The notes beneath the pieces were generated by a model that made no database searches, was not told where the DNA came from, and saw nothing but the letters and a program-made list of their open reading frames with translations. 17,882 bases of DNA from Dehalococcoidia bacterium (GTDB lineage: Bacteria; Chloroflexota; Dehalococcoidia; UBA3495), in the NCBI GenBank assembly GCA_028822675.1, contig JAPKDE010000027.1:1-17882 (forward strand), given 5' to 3'. Numbering within the stretch: position 1 is the stretch's first letter; every line of letters starts with the position of its first letter. A program made the position numbers and the translations under genes. This document shows positions 15,087 to 17,882 of this stretch, piece after piece.

Positions 15087-16283
15087 ATGCCTAAGCTTTC
15101 AGCCCTGAGCGAGATTCAACGCAAGAGCATGTTGATGTGGCCGTGCATTGAGCACGACGATACACCGTGGACGCCCATGGCCAAGCCTTTATCGGAAAGC
15201 AAGGTGGGCCTAGTCACCACCGCAGGACTCCACCTCAGAGGAGACCAGCCCTTCAAGTCGTCCCATGACGGCGGCGACACAACTTTCAGAACCATCCCTC
15301 GCAGCACATCTGCTGCCGACATTATCCAGACTCACACCAGCCTGGGTTTTGACCACACTGGCATCTACCGGGATATTAACGTCACCATGCCAATTGACCG
15401 ACTTCCGGAGTTGGTCGAGCAGGGCAAGATTGGCTCTCTGTCAGACAACTATTACTCGTTCATGGGTGCGCTCCGAGACGTAACCGGGATTGTTGAAGAT
15501 TCTGGCCCCGAAGTGGCGCGCCGACTGAAAGACGAAGGCGTTGACGTGGTGCTGCTCACTCCCACTTGACCGGCCTGCTCCCACGCTGTAAGCGTGATTG
15601 CGCGCATAATTGAAGAGGCTGGCATTACGACAACCGGCATCGTCTTGATTGAAGAGCATGCCCAGCGGGTGAAGCCGCCCCGGATGCTGGCGGTACCCTT
15701 CTTCTTTGGCAACGCCCTAGGTGAATCCGACAACCCGGAGTACCAGCACAAAGTCTTGCAGGCTACGTTTGACCTGCTTGACCGAGATCAGGGGCCGGTA
15801 CTGGAGCAACTGCCCGACGACATGGTTCCCGACATTCTGATGCAGGGCTCTGAGACCACCAACGAATCGTCAGAAAAGGGACTCAACGCCGCCGACGAAC
15901 TCGCCGCACTCAGGGCCTACTACGAGCAGTGGTTGAACTCCCACAATGGCCGTACTGCCGTGGGCGCAAGCTCCATCCCGCAGCGTCGGTTCCGGGGAGT
16001 GATCCGGTTCATTGAGGGCTACATCAGCGGCGAAGAAACGGACATGAAGGAAAGGCCCGAGGACATCAGCGTGCCCCAGTTCCTCCGCCATTGCGTAAAC
16101 GACTTGAAGGCCTTCTATTACGAATCCAGGATGGCCCAGCGGCCCGACGGCGCAGACCGAGACATCCACGATTGGTTCTGGTCACAGACGGCCATGGGAG
16201 CGCTGGTTATGTCTCTCGGCACACACATGGGCGGCAGCGACGACAAAGAAACCCAAGGAGTGGCCTACGGTATCGCCCGATAG
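15087..16283 (+). CDS. GrdB/PrdB-like selenoprotein (glycine/sarcosine/betaine/D-proline reductase B family) with UGA-encoded Sec161
   Basis: The frame from the ATG at 15087 to the TAG at 16281-16283 has one TGA, at 15567-15569. On both sides the protein matches the glycine/sarcosine/betaine reductase selenoprotein B family: GLHLRGDQPF, RDINVTMPIDRLPELVEQG and DNYYSFMG before it, ARIIEEAGITTTGI and PPRMLAVPFFFGNALG after it. Read through, it gives 398 aa with LLTPT-U161-PAC164-SHA, the family's redox U-x-x-C position. In the characterised glycine and D-proline reductases this selenol attacks an enzyme-bound substrate. The rest of those complexes (GrdA, GrdC/D, the pyruvoyl proprotein GrdE or PrdA) is absent here, so the substrate is unknown. 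A SECIS-like hairpin follows the TGA. The C-terminal half (about 250-398) is an additional helical region. If Sec is not inserted, the product is a useless 160-aa fragment. Confidence 0.85.
15567..15569 (+). other. In-frame UGA predicted to be read as selenocysteine (residue 161)
   Basis: The codon lies in TPT-UGA-PAC, where family members have Sec or Cys, three residues before a conserved Cys. The frame stays open on both sides for over 150 codons with family-level conservation, and a SECIS-like structure begins at the next base. Confidence 0.8.
15570..15622 (+). promoter_or_regulatory. Candidate bacterial SECIS element
   Basis: Directly after the UGA, CCGGCCT (15570-15576) pairs with AGGCTGG (15616-15622) in seven pairs including one G-U. 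Inside, CACGC (15582-15586) pairs perfectly with GCGTG (15592-15596) around the 5-nt loop TGTAA. The apical loop begins 17 nt after the UGA and has G at its second position, as expected for bacterial SECIS elements read by SelB. The internal loop is asymmetric (5 nt against 19 nt), longer than in E. coli fdhF. Confidence 0.6.
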
Positions 16284-16328
16284 CCACCGCTACCAGCACA
16301 AAACATCAAATCAATTAGGAAGTGAACC

Positions 16329-16712
16329 ATGGTTACCTACAGCTACGACCACATTCATCTGCGCAGTCGCCAACCCTTGGAGACGGCCAAGTATTTCAAC
16401 GAGATGTTTGGGGCCGCAATCAAAGAAAGCGTCCAGTCTGACGGCCAAGCCAGAGTCGATATCGACATCAACGGCTTGGTGGTGTTCATCGCTCAGGCAG
16501 AAGACGCCACCCCAGATGGCCCCCATGACCCGTATGTGGGCCTGGATCACTTTGGCCTGCGGGTGGACAACCTAGACGAAGCCGCCGCTGAACTGAAAGC
16601 CAAGGGCGCCGAGTTCTCCATGGAACCCAAGGACCTCCGTCCCGGTCTACGCATCGCCTTTGTCCGTGCACCCGGCGATGTGCGGATAGAACTCCTAGAA
16701 CGCAGCGACTAG
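16329..16712 (+). CDS. VOC-superfamily (glyoxalase/bleomycin-resistance fold) protein
   Basis: This 127-aa protein has the paired beta-alpha-beta-beta-beta modules of the vicinal-oxygen-chelate fold. Likely metal ligands are H8 (YDHIHL), H74 (GLDHFGL) and E121 (VRIELLER), the positions used by metal-dependent members such as glyoxalase I, epimerases and dioxygenases. The second module, with VDNLDEAAAELKAKGAEF, is clear. Its substrate cannot be deduced. It begins 45 nt after the selenoprotein stop, with AGGAAG upstream of the ATG, and shares its promoter and the terminator at 16733-16763, so the two gene products may act on the same compound. Confidence 0.88.
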   Translation: MVTYSYDHIHLRSRQPLETAKYFNEMFGAAIKESVQSDGQARVDIDINGLVVFIAQAEDATPDGPHDPYVGLDHFGLRVDNLDEAAAELKAKGAEFSMEPKDLRPGLRIAFVRAPGDVRIELLERSD

Positions 16713-16732
16713 TCTCACATCGCGGAAAAACA

Positions 16733-16763
16733 AAAAGGCCGACGCACCATGCGTCGGCCTTTT
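16733..16763. terminator. Bidirectional intrinsic terminator between the VOC gene and the small membrane-protein gene
   Basis: A perfect 14-bp inverted repeat (16733-16746 with 16750-16763) has a 3-nt loop and the core GGCCGACGCA. It is flanked by A on the left and by TTTTGTTTT on the right, so it works on both strands. It lies 21 nt past the VOC stop and 20 nt past the stop of the - strand gene. Confidence 0.92.
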
Positions 16764-16783
16764 GTTTTGCTGTTTTGAGTTAA

Positions 16784-16999
16784 TCAGACCGGCCCATCAC
16801 CTCTGGAACCCTTTATCCAGAAATAGATGCCGGTCCCGATGGCAAAAACGCCCATTACGATGAATATCCAACCGATTCCCTTAATGAGCCATTCGCCCAC
16901 TGGCGAGACCAGTATCAGGCCTAAAAGAAATAGTAGCCCGCCACAACCAACTCCGGCGGTGGGGGCGGCACCCCCCAGATTAATCTGCTTAAACTGCAT
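16784..16999 (-). CDS. Small two-helix membrane protein of unknown function
   Basis: I do not recognise this 71-aa protein. It has a Gly/Ala-rich N-terminus (about 8-20), two hydrophobic segments (about 20-35 and 41-63) separated by GEWLIKG, and a short charged tail KGSRGDG, which suggests a hairpin in the cytoplasmic membrane. It starts 5 nt after the stop of the MBL-fold gene and ends just before a strong terminator, so it is the second gene of that unit. The tight spacing and terminator support a real gene despite the small size. Confidence 0.65.
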   Translation of the reverse strand: MQFKQINLGGAAPTAGVGCGGLLFLLGLILVSPVGEWLIKGIGWIFIVMGVFAIGTGIYFWIKGSRGDGPV

Positions 17000-17004
17000 C
17001 TGCT

Positions 17005-17850
17005 CTAACCCTTAGCCATTCTGAACGTTGCTTCCGATTTCTCCACCCGGCCCTCTTCGGTCAATTTGTCCAGGTGGGTTCGTACGTTCCGGCCGGCAGC
17101 AGATCGAAGGTTGCGGCGCAGGTTTTTAGAGTAGACGTAAGTGACAATGTCCTCCACGGAGTCCACACCAGCCTCCAAAGCGGCCAGCACCTGGTTTTCA
17201 CGCTCAGTCCGGTGGCGGATGTAGCCTTCTACTCGAGCAGTGCCGTTCTTGATGATCTGGCCATGGCCGGGGCAGATCAGGTTTGGCTTCAGACCGGCCA
17301 GGGTTTCCAACGACTCCATGTACTCCTTCAGGTTGCGCACGCTGGACGAGGAGTTGCCCAGGATGGTGTCTCCGCTGAAGATTACCTTGTCGCCGGGGAT
17401 GTAATAGGAGATGTGGTCTGCCTCATGGCCGGGTGTGAAGTGGGCTCTCAACTTCACACCGCCGCCGGCGATGACCGACTCTCTGGATTTGAGTTTCTCC
17501 ACGCAGCCTTCACCCAGCTTTTGGGTGAGCAGTGGCTCCAGTTTGGGGTGGCAGCGGACAATACAGCCAAACTGTTCTTGGAGCCGGTCCAACCCGCCAA
17601 TGTGGTCACCGTGGCCGTGGGTAACCACTATCGAGGAGATACGCGGCTTGCCCAGCTCCGAGTAGAAATCCTGAATCTGTTTGGTCCAGGCTCGGTAGGG
17701 CTCGCCCGAGTCCACCATCACCATGTGATCGTTTGGGTCGCCCACAAAATAGATGTGGGTACCGCCGGGGTGCATTGCCCCAAAGGTACTGGAATCTTCT
17801 TCAATATGGGTGGCGTAGATATTCTTGCTAATCTGCATGTGCCCGCTCAT
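17005..17850 (-). CDS. MBL-fold metallohydrolase with C-terminal winged-helix-like region (LACTB2-type)
   Basis: This 281-aa metallo-beta-lactamase-fold hydrolase has the full metal site: THGHGDH (H78, H80, D82, H83), H142 in TPGHEADH, D161 in SGDT and H196 in CPGHG. The C-terminal part (about 205-281: RTERENQVLAAL, then DIVTYVYSKNL and VRTHLDKLTEEGRVEK) resembles the small helical domain of LACTB2-like proteins. These include endoribonucleases and thioester hydrolases, so the substrate is open. The ATG at 17850 is used here; a second ATG four codons on (17838) is possible. Its promoter would lie beyond the right edge. The small membrane-protein gene follows after 5 nt. Confidence 0.9.
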   Translation of the reverse strand: MSGHMQISKNIYATHIEEDSSTFGAMHPGGTHIYFVGDPNDHMVMVDSGEPYRAWTKQIQDFYSELGKPRISSIVVTHGHGDHIGGLDRLQEQFGCIVRCHPKLEPLLTQKLGEGCVEKLKSRESVIAGGGVKLRAHFTPGHEADHISYYIPGDKVIFSGDTILGNSSSSVRNLKEYMESLETLAGLKPNLICPGHGQIIKNGTARVEGYIRHRTERENQVLAALEAGVDSVEDIVTYVYSKNLRRNLRSAAGRNVRTHLDKLTEEGRVEKSEATFRMAKG

Positions 17851-17882
17851 CCCCGTAAATTAACTGCTTGGGTTATAGGTGC

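Overview
The window looks like a stretch of chromosome from a free-living, probably uncultured bacterium. It has moderate-to-high GC and tightly packed genes. The gene content (a late cobalamin operon, an MSMEG_1061-type flavoprotein, a stand-alone GrdB-like selenoprotein, a Thr/Pro-rich anchored HtrA) would suit a Chloroflexota/Dehalococcoidia (SAR202-like) genome. That placement is an inference from gene content, not from a marker gene. No rRNA, tRNA, insertion sequence, phage gene or CRISPR array is visible.

Left part (1-5141, + strand): comEA is followed by comEC, overlapping by a GTGA. comEC is interrupted by three in-frame TGA codons (2011, 2059, 2500) with no frameshift, although its sequence is still recognisable to the end. 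Next comes rph (RNase PH, TTG start), then an anchored HtrA/DegQ-type protease 9 nt downstream. A bidirectional hairpin terminator (5179-5207) separates these from the convergent genes that follow.

Middle part (5244-14877, all - strand): a two-domain M16 zinc peptidase with its own promoter, then a PPOX-type flavoprotein gene with its own promoter and terminator. Upstream of these lies a six-gene cobalamin operon, transcribed cbiA -> cobO -> cobT -> cobS -> cbiB -> cobD. It covers a,c-diamidation of the corrin ring, adenosylation, the aminopropanol-phosphate arm and its attachment, and lower-ligand activation and joining. Neither the adenosylcobinamide kinase/guanylyltransferase (cobU/cobP) nor cobyric acid synthase (cobQ/cbiP) is in the window.

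Right part: the cob operon is divergent from a + strand pair with a good promoter (15016-15044). The first gene (15087-16283) is a glycine/sarcosine/betaine/D-proline reductase B-subunit-like protein. Its frame contains one TGA (15567) in a U-x-x-C setting, followed at once by a plausible bacterial SECIS hairpin (15570-15622), so it is very probably a selenoprotein that an ordinary gene caller would split in two. A VOC/glyoxalase-fold gene follows, then a perfect 14-bp bidirectional terminator. The window ends with a - strand pair: an MBL-fold hydrolase and a small two-helix membrane protein.

The main points of interest are the UGA codons. One is probably selenocysteine, with family and RNA-structure support. 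Three lie in comEC without such support. UGA also serves as an ordinary stop in comEA, cobS, cobT and the small membrane protein gene.
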